Position numbers and translations under genes: made by a program. From positions 3,162,001 through 3,226,000 of the forward strand of contig NZ_CP140255.1 of assembly GCF_034479615.1 (NCBI RefSeq): a DNA stretch of 64,000 nt. Reading direction: 5' to 3'. The notes under the pieces were generated by a model. That model did not search any database. It saw only the letters and a list, made by a program, of their open reading frames with translations, and had not been told where the DNA came from. Shown here one piece after another: positions 35,764 to 44,988 of this stretch (position 1 is the stretch's first letter; the number at the start of each line of letters is the position of its first letter). Source of the stretch: Vreelandella neptunia (GTDB lineage Bacteria; Pseudomonadota; Gammaproteobacteria; Pseudomonadales; Halomonadaceae).

Positions 35764-37728
35764 TTAGAAAGCTACGTTGAGTCCTAACCAAACCCGGCGG
35801 CCATCTTCCACATAGCCGTACTCATCGTAGTCAATCGTTTCGTCGAATAGGTTGTAGATACCCGCGCTCAGTTGAGTACTTTCGTTCAACTGGTAGCCAA
35901 CGCCTGCATCTACAAAGGTGTAGGAAGGAGCCACAATGGAACTGCTCGAAGGGCCGGTAGTCGGTTGGCTCTCTTCGCCGCGGTAAGTGACTTTTGTCCA
36001 TTGACTCAACTTGGCAGAGACTTGCCAATCTAACGAGGCGGATACCTGGTGCTTAGGCAGCTGTGTTAACGGCTCGCCGGCATACTCACCGCTTTTTTGC
36101 TCGCTATCGGTATAGGTGTAGCTGGCCGTTAGCTCAACGGTATCGGTTAACGGCGCAGCCACACTCGCCTCTACGCCTTGAGTCACCGCTTCATCAACGT
36201 TAACGCGATAAGTCGGGTCGCTGCCAAACTGGTTAGCGCCATCCGTACAGATATCGATGGGGCAAGCTATTCGGGTAATTTTATCGTCAAAGTCGTTATG
36301 GAACAGCGTGACGCTGCCGCTTAATCCACTTTCGTTGGCGTAAAGCAGGGCTAGCTCTTTATTGAGCGAGGTCTCTGGCTCAAGGTCAGGATTACCGTAA
36401 ATATTGCCACCGCGACTGACCTGCCCCCAGTCAGGGGTGATCTCGCGCAGGTTAGGCGCCCGATAACCGGTTGAAACGCCGCCTTTCAACGTCCAGTCAG
36501 GCGTCATATTCCACACGCTATAAAGACGTGGACTTAAATGACTACCGTAGTTGTCGTCATCATCAACACGTAAACCGCCGGTCAATGCCCAGGAATCGGT
36601 AAGCATCCATTCATCTTCAACAAAAATTGCCCATTGGCTATTCTCAATCTCACTACGATCAGAGTCAGGCAGTCTGTTCGTTGTACTATCTTCAAGCGAC
36701 TCTTCCTCGTAGTTAGCGCCTAGCGTCAACATATGCATGCCTAGCGGAATAACAGCGCTGGTTTTGGCGGTAGTGTTGGTGATTTCAATATCCCGCGATT
36801 TATTTTCGCTGCGCTCACGTTGCAGGTAGGTTTCGCTGGTACCCCAATCGAAGCGACCACTGTGGGTCACAGCGACATGCTGGTGGGTGAACTCATTAAA
36901 ACTATCGGAGCAGCCGCCGCGACAGCCCTCGGATGGCGCCGAGTTGCCCATCAGTGATTCGCGCTCCTGCTCGGTAATACCCGCCTCAAAAGTGAAGTCA
37001 TGGTTATCAGTCGCCGCAAAACTCAGCCGTGCAGTAAGACTTTGCAGGCTTTTATCTTCATAGCCGTTGAGGATATTGTCTTCATCGCGCTGCGAGGCAC
37101 GGCCATAGAGCTGAAGTCCTAAACGATCCCCTACCAGCGGGCCGCTCAGGTAAAAGTTGGCTTGGCGGCTATCGCCGGAGTCGCTGTTTTCCTGAAGTAC
37201 GGTGTCGAGTTGCACATTACCGTGCCACTCCTGCGCAACCTTGCGGGTAATCACGTTAATGACCCCGCCGATGGCATCGGAGCCGTAAAGCGTCGACATT
37301 GGCCCACGCACTACTTCAATGCGCTCGATAGCCTGTAGCGGCGGCAGCCAGTCTTGCTCAAACCCGGCGCTACCATTGGGGCGGGACTCACGGGAATTCT
37401 GCGGGCGACCATCGACCAATATCAGGGTGTACTGGGAAGGCATACCACGAATGGAGATATCCTGGCCGTTATCCCCTCTCCCGCCGCCGGTGACAATCAC
37501 ACCGGGCACATCGCGCAGCGCATCGGTAACACTCTGATAGTGGCCTTGTTCCAACTCTTCCCGGGAAACCACGCTGATAGACGCGGGGGCATTGGTAATC
37601 TGCTGTTCAAAACCTGAAGCGGTTACCACCATATCGTCTAAGCGGGGCGCATCTTGTGCCCATAGAGCGCTACTAGCAAGCGAAGAAATGGCGCTGGCCA
37701 GCAGCGTACGGCGCAAACAGGGAGACAT
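35764..37728 (-). CDS. TonB-dependent receptor, paralogue of the adjacent one
   Basis: A 654-residue outer-membrane receptor with signal peptide, plug (SVVSREELEQGHYQSVTDAL, SIRGMPSQYTLILVDG, RGPMSTLYGSDAIGG) and barrel ending GLNVAF. ATG at 37728 is preferred over one five codons upstream because AAGGA lies 7 bases before it. It shares many barrel motifs with the receptor at 33475-35607, including TYTDSEQKSG. It converges with that gene and is divergent to a LysR regulator, with a Fur-like site between. Cysteine pairs in the loops (EGCRGGCSD, ACPIDICTD) suggest disulfides. The ligand is unknown. Confidence 0.92.
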   Translation of the reverse strand: MSPCLRRTLLASAISSLASSALWAQDAPRLDDMVVTASGFEQQITNAPASISVVSREELEQGHYQSVTDALRDVPGVIVTGGGRGDNGQDISIRGMPSQYTLILVDGRPQNSRESRPNGSAGFEQDWLPPLQAIERIEVVRGPMSTLYGSDAIGGVINVITRKVAQEWHGNVQLDTVLQENSDSGDSRQANFYLSGPLVGDRLGLQLYGRASQRDEDNILNGYEDKSLQSLTARLSFAATDNHDFTFEAGITEQERESLMGNSAPSEGCRGGCSDSFNEFTHQHVAVTHSGRFDWGTSETYLQRERSENKSRDIEITNTTAKTSAVIPLGMHMLTLGANYEEESLEDSTTNRLPDSDRSEIENSQWAIFVEDEWMLTDSWALTGGLRVDDDDNYGSHLSPRLYSVWNMTPDWTLKGGVSTGYRAPNLREITPDWGQVSRGGNIYGNPDLEPETSLNKELALLYANESGLSGSVTLFHNDFDDKITRIACPIDICTDGANQFGSDPTYRVNVDEAVTQGVEASVAAPLTDTVELTASYTYTDSEQKSGEYAGEPLTQLPKHQVSASLDWQVSAKLSQWTKVTYRGEESQPTTGPSSSSIVAPSYTFVDAGVGYQLNESTQLSAGIYNLFDETIDYDEYGYVEDGRRVWLGLNVAF

Positions 37729-37779
37729 AACTTCGTCCTTCATAGTGTGTTAACAATATGTGTGAGAATTCGTCACATT

Positions 37780-37800
37780 AAATGCGAATTATTAGCATTA
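37780..37800 (-). promoter_or_regulatory. Fur-like palindrome between receptor and lysR
   Basis: AAATGCGAATTATTAGCATT is an imperfect palindrome that agrees with the Fur pattern AATGATAATTATTATCATT at most positions. It lies about 50 bases upstream of the receptor start. Confidence 0.45.
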
Positions 37801-37931
37801 ATATTTTTACACACTCTTTGCACACTGGGGTGAGACAGCACGTTCAACTCTACGGAACACAAATGCCTATTATTTTCATTCGCACCGAAAAATGGCACAA
37901 TTAGCGTTCACCCTTTTCCGTGGGCCTGACC

Positions 37932-38846
37932 ATGTATGACTTTGACGAACTTACCGCCTTTGCCGATGTGATGAGCACAGGCAGTTTGACTCGCAGCGCT
38001 CAAAAGCTCGGATTAGCCAAATCGACCCTTAGTCGCCGTATCAGCCAGCTAGAAACCCGGCTTAACCAGCCGCTGCTGCGCCGCCAGGCCAACCGCTTAA
38101 TTCCTACCGAAGCAGGGCTGCTGTTTCACAACTACTGCACCGAGCTGTTGGCAATGGCGGCTCATAGCCAGGAGGCACTGGCAGAGCTGCGTGAGGAGAT
38201 TAGCGGCGAAATAACCCTTGAGGTGCACGGCGCCCTGGCGCGCAGCTGGTTACCCGGTACGATTGATGCCTTCTTAAACCGCCACCCCAAGGTAGAGCTA
38301 ACGCTACACACTAGAGAAACGCCCCCCACTAAAATGCACAGCAATAGCGTACATGTCTGGCTGGGGCCCACGCATGAGTGCGGGCTAAACCAGGAGCGCT
38401 TGGGGCATTTAACCCGCGGGCTTTATGCCAGCCCACACTATTTAGCGGCGGCTGGCACGCCTCAACACCCCGACGAACTGAACCAGCATGCCTGGATAGA
38501 TCTGTTGGGCTCTGCCTCTGATGGGCTGCTGCTCACTCATCCAGAGCATGGCCAATACACCTTTAACCCGCCCCGTTCACGGCTGCGGGTAGACCTCACT
38601 GCCCTGCATATTGATGCCATCGCACGCAGCCAAGGGATTGGCTTACTCTCACACTGGTTAACCGCCAAGCGCGAACAACATCATCCAGGCGAACTGATTA
38701 ACTGCCTCCCCGGCTGGGAGCCGGTGCCCCTGCCCATTACACTGCTCTACGCCTACGGGCACCAATCACGCCGCACCCACGCGCTGTTAGAGTTTTTACG
38801 TAGCCAGGTACCCGCACCGTGGAGCACGTCAACCGTCGCTGTTTAG
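37932..38846 (+). CDS. LysR family transcriptional regulator
   Basis: A 304-residue regulator with an N-terminal winged helix (residues 1-60; STGSLTRSAQKLGLAKSTLS then RRISQLETRLNQPLLRR) and a LysR effector-binding domain. ATG at 37932 is preferred over GTG at 37920. It is divergent to the second TonB receptor, the arrangement usual for a LysR protein and its target, so it may control that gene. The effector is unknown. Confidence 0.85.
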   Translation: MYDFDELTAFADVMSTGSLTRSAQKLGLAKSTLSRRISQLETRLNQPLLRRQANRLIPTEAGLLFHNYCTELLAMAAHSQEALAELREEISGEITLEVHGALARSWLPGTIDAFLNRHPKVELTLHTRETPPTKMHSNSVHVWLGPTHECGLNQERLGHLTRGLYASPHYLAAAGTPQHPDELNQHAWIDLLGSASDGLLLTHPEHGQYTFNPPRSRLRVDLTALHIDAIARSQGIGLLSHWLTAKREQHHPGELINCLPGWEPVPLPITLLYAYGHQSRRTHALLEFLRSQVPAPWSTSTVAV

Positions 38847-38924
38847 GGTAATTCGAGTGTTTGCCTTGCCAGTTAGCCCGCTTATTAACGACAATAGGTG
38901 GCTAACGATTGCCAAGGACAGCCA

Positions 38925-39800
38925 ATGCTTGCCGAACTTTTTGCCGTCATGGCGCCTGTGCTGGCGGGTGCAGGGCTCGGCTACCTGTGGGTACGCCTAG
39001 GCCATCCCTACCCGGTCGACTTTATCACCCGGCTAGTGTTTAACATCGGCACACCCTCACTGGTATTAGCATCTCTTGCGGGGGCCGATATCGATGCCAC
39101 CACCTTTGGTCAGACGATGCTGGCCGCTGCACTGGTAATTATCACCATGGGGGCCGCTACTTTTGTGGTGGCAAAACTGTTGCGCCGCAGTTGGCGAGTG
39201 CTGCTTGCCCCCATGATGTACCCCAACACTGGTAATATGGGTTTACCGGTGGTGCTCTACGCCTTTGGTAGCGCCGGGTTTGCCTACGGCATCACGGTGA
39301 TGGTGACCGTATCGCTGTTTCAGTTCACCTTAGGCGCAGTGCTTAATAGCCAAGGCAATCCCCTCAAAACCCTTGCTAAAACGCCCACGGTGTACGCCAT
39401 TGCAATTTCCATGGTGCTGCTTCTGACGGACACTTCCCTGCCGCCCTGGTTGGCGAATACGGTAGACTTAATGTCGGGGTTCACGGTACCGCTCATGCTT
39501 ATTACCCTGGGCGTATCGCTGGCCAGCATTCAGGTGAAAAACCTGCGTTCAGGGCTCGGATTTAGCCTGGTGCGTGTGCCTCTCGCTGCCGTGGTCGCCT
39601 GGCTGATCGCTGGCTGGGTGGGCCTTCCGCCACTGGCACAGAACATTTTAGTGCTTCAAATGTGTATGCCGGTGGCGGTATTCAATTATCTCTTTGCTCA
39701 GCGGGCCCAGCGCGAACCCGTTTATGTCGCCAGCTTGGTCTTCTGCTCAACGTTGTTAGCGCTGTTTTACCTACCCGCGCTGCTAGCCCTGCTGATGTAA
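38925..39800 (+). CDS. AEC family transporter
   Basis: A 291-residue membrane protein with about ten segments of the auxin-efflux-carrier family (bacterial MdcF/YfdV type). PNTGNMGLPVVLYAFG and the C-terminal QMCMPVAVFNYLFAQRA block are characteristic. ATG at 38925 is preceded by AAGGA with 6-base spacing; a GTG at 38898 is less likely. The substrate, often an organic acid, is not known here. Confidence 0.88.
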   Translation: MLAELFAVMAPVLAGAGLGYLWVRLGHPYPVDFITRLVFNIGTPSLVLASLAGADIDATTFGQTMLAAALVIITMGAATFVVAKLLRRSWRVLLAPMMYPNTGNMGLPVVLYAFGSAGFAYGITVMVTVSLFQFTLGAVLNSQGNPLKTLAKTPTVYAIAISMVLLLTDTSLPPWLANTVDLMSGFTVPLMLITLGVSLASIQVKNLRSGLGFSLVRVPLAAVVAWLIAGWVGLPPLAQNILVLQMCMPVAVFNYLFAQRAQREPVYVASLVFCSTLLALFYLPALLALLM

Positions 39801-39883
39801 TAGTGGAACCCACACGTGGCTAAAGGGTCACTGCTAGACTACTGGCAAGGATGCCAACGATTATCGTCACCAGAGGGCACGCT

Positions 39884-41077
39884 ATGCTTTACATGAACAA
39901 GAGCAACCATACCCAACGCCCGCTGACCCCAGCGGTTTGTGCAGGGATCAGTGGGCTAGTGCTGGCGGGCGCTATTAACATGGCAAATGCGGAAGTCGTC
40001 CAGGAATCGCTGAAAACCGACCATTTAAACCTTTCCATTGAGCGTATCGCCGATGGTTTTGAGCACCCTTGGGCGGTGGCTTTTTTACCCGATGGCCGCT
40101 ACTTGGTGAGCGAACGCAGCGGGCAATTGAAACTTGTCGACCCCGAAAGCGGTGAAGCCAGTACGCTGGAAGGCATGCCAGAAGTGAGCAATCAGGGCCA
40201 GGGCGGTTTGCTAGACGTAGCGTTACACCCTGATTTTGAAGGCGTAAATGGCGAGGGTGATAACGACTGGATCTATTTCACCTGGAGCAAACCCGAAGGC
40301 AATAACAGCCGTTCAGCGTTATCACGAGTAAAATGGCAGGATGGCAAGCTAGGTGAGGTCGAGCACTTATTTGAGCAGGATCGCGCCTCAGGGCCGGGTC
40401 GCCACTACGGCTCGCGATTGGCATGGCTGCCCGACGGCACTCTGCTAATGAGTATTGGTGACCGCGGCAGTGAACCAACCCGCGCCCAGGCAAGCGATGA
40501 CCACGCGGGCTCTACCCTGCGCCTTACCGCTACTGGTGGCGTTCCCGATGACAACCCCTTTGTCGGTGATGATACTACCCTGGATGAAATTTACTCCATG
40601 GGTAATCGCAATATTCAAGGCATGACCGTGCTCAGTAACGGCGAAGCCTGGGCGTCAGAGCATGGCCCCCGCACCGGCGACGAGCTGAATCATATCGAAG
40701 CGGGCAATAATTATGGCTGGCCAAAGGTCAGCCAGGGCAATGACTATGCAACCAACGAGCCGATTGGCGAAGATTCGCTCCCCGGCATGGTTGACCCAGT
40801 GTATGTATTTGAAGGCCGCTTCGCCCCCGCCGGGCTTGCTGAAGTGACTAGCGACGCCTTTGGTGAGTGGCAAGGCAACTTATTGGCCGGTGGACTAGGT
40901 AGCGAGAAGCTGTTGCGCCTGCGCTTGGAAGAGGGCCGTGTCGCCGAAGAAGAGCTGATTTTACAAGGCGAAGTGGGTCGCATTCGCGATGTTCGCCAAG
41001 GCCCTGATGACGCCATTTACTTACTCACTGACGACCCTCAGGGCGGTTTGTACCGTTTAGCGCCAACGAATCAGTAG
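39884..41077 (+). CDS. PQQ-dependent sugar dehydrogenase (YliI-like)
   Basis: A 397-residue periplasmic protein of the soluble aldose dehydrogenase family. A signal peptide precedes NAEVV. The beta-propeller motifs are visible: EHPWAVAFLPDGRYLVSERSG at the start, RNIQGM and WASEHGPRTGDELNHIEAG, with the catalytic His and Arg regions. GAGGG precedes the ATG at 39884; an upstream ATG at 39851 is less likely. It oxidises sugars with PQQ as cofactor; no pqq genes are in this window. Confidence 0.85.
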   Translation: MLYMNKSNHTQRPLTPAVCAGISGLVLAGAINMANAEVVQESLKTDHLNLSIERIADGFEHPWAVAFLPDGRYLVSERSGQLKLVDPESGEASTLEGMPEVSNQGQGGLLDVALHPDFEGVNGEGDNDWIYFTWSKPEGNNSRSALSRVKWQDGKLGEVEHLFEQDRASGPGRHYGSRLAWLPDGTLLMSIGDRGSEPTRAQASDDHAGSTLRLTATGGVPDDNPFVGDDTTLDEIYSMGNRNIQGMTVLSNGEAWASEHGPRTGDELNHIEAGNNYGWPKVSQGNDYATNEPIGEDSLPGMVDPVYVFEGRFAPAGLAEVTSDAFGEWQGNLLAGGLGSEKLLRLRLEEGRVAEEELILQGEVGRIRDVRQGPDDAIYLLTDDPQGGLYRLAPTNQ

Positions 41078-41131
41078 CGCTTAAATTTACGGGCTGATAC
41101 TAAAACGTATTCACACCACCATGGATACCCC

Positions 41132-42577
41132 ATGCGACTACGCAATTTGATTATTTTGACGGTGATTGTGCCGCTGTTTGTCATCCTGGTGGTTTTTAGC
41201 TTAGTGGCGATCAAGTCGCTCGAAGATAACGTACGCTCAAAGCTACAAACGGAAGTGGAGATTATTACCCGTACGCTGAGCTCGTCGCTCAGCTATGCGG
41301 TTACGCCAGATAGCAACACGCCGCTTGAAGAAGCGCTACAGTCGGCGTTCTCCTTCCATCGAATTTACGGCGCCTATGTATTTGATACAGAAGGGCGCGA
41401 TATTTACGGACTCGGTCTCGGCAAAGATATTTTCAGCCGTGAAGAGATTCAACAAATCATCGAGCGCGATGATTTATATAGCAACTATCGCCAGCACGAT
41501 GGGTGGAATTACTACTCTGCGTTGACACCCTTGCGCTCACAAGATGGCACTGTATATGGGGTACTACAGGTTAATCGGCTAAATACCGGCATTGAGAACT
41601 ATACGGGTTTTATCAGCGTGGTCGCCGTACTGGTGTTTGTAATTGGCGCCGCCGGGATCGTGTTTAGTATTTGGTGGGGGTTCCGCCGCCATATTGAGCG
41701 CCCGCTTAACCGGCTGCTGCACGTAATGCAGCTGGTTGAAAAAGGTGACCGCAGCCAACGCGCCACCGAAGACGGCCCTATCGAATATCGCCATCTCGCC
41801 TCCGGTTTGAATGGCATGCTGGATGCAATGGCCGAGAAAGACCAAGAGATCGAAAATCGCCAGCGGCGCGAAATTGAGCTTGAAAAGCGCCTGCGCAAGT
41901 CGAAAAAGCTGGCTGAACTGGGCGTATTGGCAGCCGGCGTTGCCCATGAGATAGGTGCGCCGCTAACGGTGATCAATGGTCAGGCCCAGCGTTTGGCTCG
42001 CCGCGATGTTATTGGCGATGACGAACGCGCACGGCTAGGGCGTATTCGTGGCGAAGTCGAGCGCATCGTTGAAATTGTGCGCCAATTAATGGAATTAGGC
42101 CGTCAACATAACGTAGAGAAAGGCGAACTGGCGCTTGATCAGCTTATTATGAATGCCCGCGATTTGGTTGAAGACGAGCTGGAGCCACGCAATATTCGTT
42201 TAGACATTGAATTACCGTCGCCGACACCCAACTTACTCGCCAACGGCCAACAAATTGTACAGGTGCTGACGAACTTGCTGCGTAATGCTGCGCAAGCCCC
42301 CGAAGTGAGCAGAGTTCGAGTTCGCGCCCAACAGCAAGATCACGAAATAATACTATGGGTGGAAGATGATGGCCCTGGGATACCCAGCTCCCATCACCAT
42401 AAAGTGTTCGACCCATTTTTCACCACCAAACCGGTCGGCCAAGGCAGCGGTTTGGGACTCTCTATGGTACATCGCATTATTAACGACCACGGCGGTACGA
42501 TCGGCGTGTTTGACAGTGCCCTAGGCGGCGCTGGATTTGAAATTACGCTACCTACTAGTGAAACCGCATCCGCGTGA
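41132..42577 (+). CDS. sensor histidine kinase
   Basis: A 481-residue inner-membrane kinase. Two membrane segments (about 7-27 and 159-182) enclose a periplasmic sensor of about 130 residues. A HAMP domain (about 183-235), a coiled coil, the phosphorylated H272 (GVAHEIGAPLTVI) and an ATPase domain with DDGPGIP and GSGLGLS follow. It phosphorylates the response regulator encoded next, whose coding region starts 11 bases after the kinase stop codon (or overlaps the stop if an upstream GTG is used). The periplasmic sensor has no recognised ligand. Confidence 0.92.
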   Translation: MRLRNLIILTVIVPLFVILVVFSLVAIKSLEDNVRSKLQTEVEIITRTLSSSLSYAVTPDSNTPLEEALQSAFSFHRIYGAYVFDTEGRDIYGLGLGKDIFSREEIQQIIERDDLYSNYRQHDGWNYYSALTPLRSQDGTVYGVLQVNRLNTGIENYTGFISVVAVLVFVIGAAGIVFSIWWGFRRHIERPLNRLLHVMQLVEKGDRSQRATEDGPIEYRHLASGLNGMLDAMAEKDQEIENRQRREIELEKRLRKSKKLAELGVLAAGVAHEIGAPLTVINGQAQRLARRDVIGDDERARLGRIRGEVERIVEIVRQLMELGRQHNVEKGELALDQLIMNARDLVEDELEPRNIRLDIELPSPTPNLLANGQQIVQVLTNLLRNAAQAPEVSRVRVRAQQQDHEIILWVEDDGPGIPSSHHHKVFDPFFTTKPVGQGSGLGLSMVHRIINDHGGTIGVFDSALGGAGFEITLPTSETASA

Positions 42578-42588
42578 GGACAACGTTT

Positions 42589-43989
42589 GTGACCCAACAG
42601 GACCCCCTTTTACCTTTGTTGGTGGTGGAAGATGACGCCGCTATACGTGAGTTATTAGAAGAAGAGCTGCAGGATGCAGGCTACACAACGCTCGGCGTAC
42701 CCAGCGCTGAAGAGGCGATCGCCTTACTTAGCCACACCACCGTCTCACTGGTAATTACCGATGTGCGCTTGCCGGGCATGACCGGTATTCAGCTGCTTCA
42801 GCAGCTCCGCCAAGCAGGCAGTGAGCTGGGTATTATTGTGATTACCGCTTTCGGCACCATCGACCAGGCGGTTGAGGCACTTAAGCTAGGGGCTGACGAC
42901 TTTTTAACCAAGCCGTTAGACCTTGATGCCATCCGTGATGCCGTATTTCGTGTCCTTGAACGCCAACGATTGGCGGTTTTCCACGACACGGATATCAGTC
43001 ACTTCCACGGCATTGTGGGTAAAAGCCAGGTCATGCAGACATTGTTTCATGACGCTTCCCGCCTTGCCAAAAGCGATGCCCCTATTCTGATCTTAGGGGA
43101 AAGCGGCACCGGCAAAGAGCTACTTGCTCGCGCCATTCACCAGGAAAGCCCGCGCCATGACCAGCCCTTTGTACCGGTTAACTGTGCGAGCATTCCGGCG
43201 GATTTGATGGAAAGTGAGTTCTTTGGCCATGTAAAAGGGGCCTTTACCGGTGCTAATGAAGCGCGCAAAGGGCTCTTCCACAGTGCTCAGGGCGGCAGCC
43301 TGTTTTTAGATGAGATTGGTGAAATGCCCATCAATCTGCAGGCTAAATTACTGCGTGCTTTACAGGAAAAGACCGTACGCCCCGTAGGCGGGGAGCGTGA
43401 AGAGCCGGTGGATGTACGCATCATCGCTGCCACTCACCGCAACCTGGAGAAAGAGATCGAGCAGGAGAACTTCCGCAGCGATTTATTCTACCGTTTGGAA
43501 ACCTTCTCCCTACGCATCCCACCGCTGCGCGAACGCGGCACCGATATCGAACACCTTGTGTTTGCACTTATCGACAAGCATGCCGAGGCACAGGGCAAAC
43601 AGATAGAGCAAATTGAACCCGAAGCGCTCAACAACCTGCTCAACTACGCTTACCCCGGTAACGTTCGCGAACTGGAAAACGCTATTATGCGAGCCGTCAC
43701 CCTAAGCGAAGATGGCTCGCTCAGCTATAAAGATCTGCCCGAACGGCTGCGCGAGCAATCAGCGGTGGAAACCGGTACGCCTTTAGTGCCTGCCGTCAGC
43801 GGCGAAGTGCTGGCGGGAGGTCAAATGCCAACCCCGCCACCGATCCGCTGGCCCAGTTTAGAAGAAGTCGAAAAGCGCTATATTAACAAAGTGTTAGAAG
43901 CTACGGGTGGCAACAAGCGGCGCACTGCTGAGGTGCTGGGGATTGCTCGTCGGACGCTCTATCGTCGCCTGGAAGATAATGAAGAGTAA
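42589..43989 (+). CDS. sigma-54-dependent response regulator (NtrC family)
   Basis: A 466-residue regulator with a receiver domain (phosphorylated D58, VITDVRLPG), an AAA+ domain with Walker A GESGTGKE (170-177) and GAFTGA (217-222), and a C-terminal Fis-type helix-turn-helix (NKRRTAEVLGIARRTLYRRL). It activates sigma-54 promoters. GTG at 42589 is preferred because AGGA lies 8 bases upstream; a GTG at 42574 overlapping the kinase stop is possible. Targets are unknown. Confidence 0.93.
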   Translation: MTQQDPLLPLLVVEDDAAIRELLEEELQDAGYTTLGVPSAEEAIALLSHTTVSLVITDVRLPGMTGIQLLQQLRQAGSELGIIVITAFGTIDQAVEALKLGADDFLTKPLDLDAIRDAVFRVLERQRLAVFHDTDISHFHGIVGKSQVMQTLFHDASRLAKSDAPILILGESGTGKELLARAIHQESPRHDQPFVPVNCASIPADLMESEFFGHVKGAFTGANEARKGLFHSAQGGSLFLDEIGEMPINLQAKLLRALQEKTVRPVGGEREEPVDVRIIAATHRNLEKEIEQENFRSDLFYRLETFSLRIPPLRERGTDIEHLVFALIDKHAEAQGKQIEQIEPEALNNLLNYAYPGNVRELENAIMRAVTLSEDGSLSYKDLPERLREQSAVETGTPLVPAVSGEVLAGGQMPTPPPIRWPSLEEVEKRYINKVLEATGGNKRRTAEVLGIARRTLYRRLEDNEE

Positions 43990-44040
43990 CCGCTACGGCA
44001 CGGCAGATCGCGAAACTAAACACGTTAGCTAAAAGTAGGT

Positions 44041-44066
44041 AAAAAAAACCCCCGCGGGCGCGGGGG
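44041..44066 (-). terminator. terminator of the acidic lipoprotein gene
   Basis: CCCCCGC and GCGGGGG form a 7-bp G+C stem with a four-base loop, followed on the minus strand by eight T. It lies about 115 bases after the end of the minus-strand gene and faces the response-regulator gene from the opposite side. Confidence 0.75.
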
Positions 44067-44179
44067 CGTAAAGGATGGTAAATCGTGTGGAGCAGCCGCA
44101 GGGAACAAACAGCTGGGTCAATTTACCATCGTAGGGAGCGGTACACTTACTCAAACGGGCACATAAATCAGTTAACTAA

Positions 44180-44608
44180 TTAATTACTGGTTGCATTTTC
44201 GTCGTCTTCATCCGCGCCTGGCATGGGCTCGGTACCTTCACCAAACCCTGGCTCATCTTCATCAGGATTCATAGTGCCTTCCGCGGGCTCATCCATCGTG
44301 TCTTCTGGCAGAGTACTCTCTTCAGACATCGTGCCTTCAGATTGGGTCGTACTATTCTCTGCAGCAGGCTCTTGATCTAAACCTGGATCCTGTTCCATCG
44401 ACGGCTCTTCACTCATACCCGTTTCTGGCTGAGAAGTAGCATCTTGCTCTAATGGCGCAGACTCTTCAGCAGGCGGCGCTGCTTCTTCATTGTCACCGCA
44501 ACCGGCTAATACTAGGACACTTGCTGCTGTCGCCATCATGCACAGCGTTAACCAACGTGGGCGATTAGAAATTTGCTTACTCTCAATGCGGTCATGTTGC
44601 TTGTCCAT
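44180..44608 (-). CDS. acidic lipoprotein of low complexity
   Basis: A 142-residue protein. A basic N-terminus and hydrophobic stretch end in LVLAGCGDN, with the lipobox Cys near 38. The mature part is low-complexity and very acidic, rich in Glu, Asp, Pro, Ser and Met, with repeated SEE/EEP motifs. GGAGGTGGG just upstream decides the ATG at 44608. I do not recognise the family. Acidic surface proteins are common in halophiles. Confidence 0.7.
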   Translation of the reverse strand: MDKQHDRIESKQISNRPRWLTLCMMATAASVLVLAGCGDNEEAAPPAEESAPLEQDATSQPETGMSEEPSMEQDPGLDQEPAAENSTTQSEGTMSEESTLPEDTMDEPAEGTMNPDEDEPGFGEGTEPMPGADEDDENATSN

Positions 44609-44988
44609 AATTCCCACCTCCATTGCTAACACCGTATGTTTCTAAACACCTTACTGGATAGACGCAAACCAACTTTGTACATATATCATGTTGCCTACAA
44701 CCATCTTATTCACTTTACGTGCCAAATATATAAAAAACACAGATAATTAATTAAAATCAAATACTTGAAAAAATAAAATTCATCGGCATGCGTGTACAGC
44801 AAACCCTCTTAGATGGGTAAAAAATGACACATGTAACGTTAATTGCCCCATTGAGCGAGCCGTTGTGACACACTGGCCCTAGCTATGTATAATAATTTTT
44901 AATAAATTATACGACCCAAGTTCTTATTTCTTTATGAATGGTGTAATAACGACACACGCTCATTCAGCTCAACAAAAAGGCATCGCCG
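44609..44988. other. AT-rich intergenic region upstream of proV
   Basis: About 380 AT-rich bases between divergent genes, with A/T tracts at 44725-44785 and TATAATAATTTTTAATAAATTATACG near 44885-44912. It probably contains the osmotically controlled promoter of proVWX. I see no gene and no clear hairpin with T-run. Confidence 0.5.
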
